Source: Mesorhizobium sp. M9A.F.Ca.ET.002.03.1.2 (GTDB lineage Bacteria; Pseudomonadota; Alphaproteobacteria; Rhizobiales; Rhizobiaceae). Taken from it: 64,000 bases of DNA. A program made the translations under genes and the position numbers. The notes beneath the pieces were generated by a model, which saw only the letters and a list, made by a program, of their open reading frames with translations, was not told where the DNA came from and did not search any database. The stretch is from the NCBI RefSeq assembly GCF_003952365.1, contig NZ_CP034443.1:496001-560000 (forward strand). Direction: 5' to 3'. Numbering within the stretch: the first letter of the stretch is position 1; each line of letters opens with the position of its first letter. This document shows, piece by piece, positions 63,922 through 64,000 of the stretch.

Positions 63922-64000
63922 ACGGACATACACGCCCGTCGTTCCGTGCCACCGGAACCCAAGCATGCCCTTTCCGCATTGCAGCACCTTGCGCATCGCG

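Noticed and set aside
9174..64000. Sigma-54 (-24/-12) promoters
   Set aside because: Several TGGCAC strings were looked at by eye (for example near 10350), but none had TTGC at the right spacing in front of a gene.

Overview
The window is a GC-rich chromosomal segment of an alphaproteobacterium of the order Hyphomicrobiales, most likely Mesorhizobium or a close relative. Supporting signs are rhizobial family genes (Atu4866-type, DUF982, DUF3606, DUF1150 next to Hsp20, OlsB), the lptC-lptA-lptB-rpoN-hpf-ptsN order, EcfG-type stress promoters, a ROSE-like RNA thermometer and rhizobial intergenic palindromes. The species call is inferred from family resemblance; no database was searched.

Layout. 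0-10.2 kb is a nucleoside uptake and salvage block: add (5' truncated) and upp on +, then on - an ABC ATPase, two permeases, cdd, punA and deoA in tight succession, with the BMP-type binding protein just upstream. 10.4-12.0 kb has msrA, a small membrane protein and tRNA-Ser(GGA). 12.2-31.7 kb looks accessory: an SLC13-type permease, an Omp25/31-like barrel, a broken LysR gene beside an SDR/CMD/Atu4866 operon, a frameshifted CmlA/FloR-like efflux gene, a NYN-LOTUS protein, small stress proteins behind two EcfG promoters, and a kdp potassium operon in the unusual order F-B-(second F-like)-A-C-D-E. 31.8-38.5 kb carries a tricarboxylate module: TctC-TctB-TctA transporter, CaiB-type CoA transferase, citryl-CoA-lyase-like enzyme and a divergent IclR regulator. 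38.5-46.4 kb mixes nth, an Ada-like methyltransferase, ribokinase, amidase, LysE exporter and nucleoside hydrolase. 46.5-54.7 kb is core: hsp20-DUF1150 with its thermometer, ptsN, hpf, rpoN, lptBAC, sppA, ihfB, lapA. 54.7-64 kb has ornithine cyclodeaminase, two RNA methyltransferase-type genes, lspA, an AcuI-type reductase, a hybrid histidine kinase, olsB, grpE and a small hypothetical.

The most unusual DNA feature is a set of three intergenic elements (837-988, 55653-55754, 62722-62807). Each has 7-8-bp tandem repeats in opposite orientation on its two sides, and each begins on the stop codon of the gene to its left. The last two share an 18-bp core, present in opposite orientations. Other points worth checking are the rearranged kdp operon with two KdpF-like peptides, the Tct/CaiB/citryl-CoA-lyase module, and two recently decayed genes (LysR and CmlA-like).
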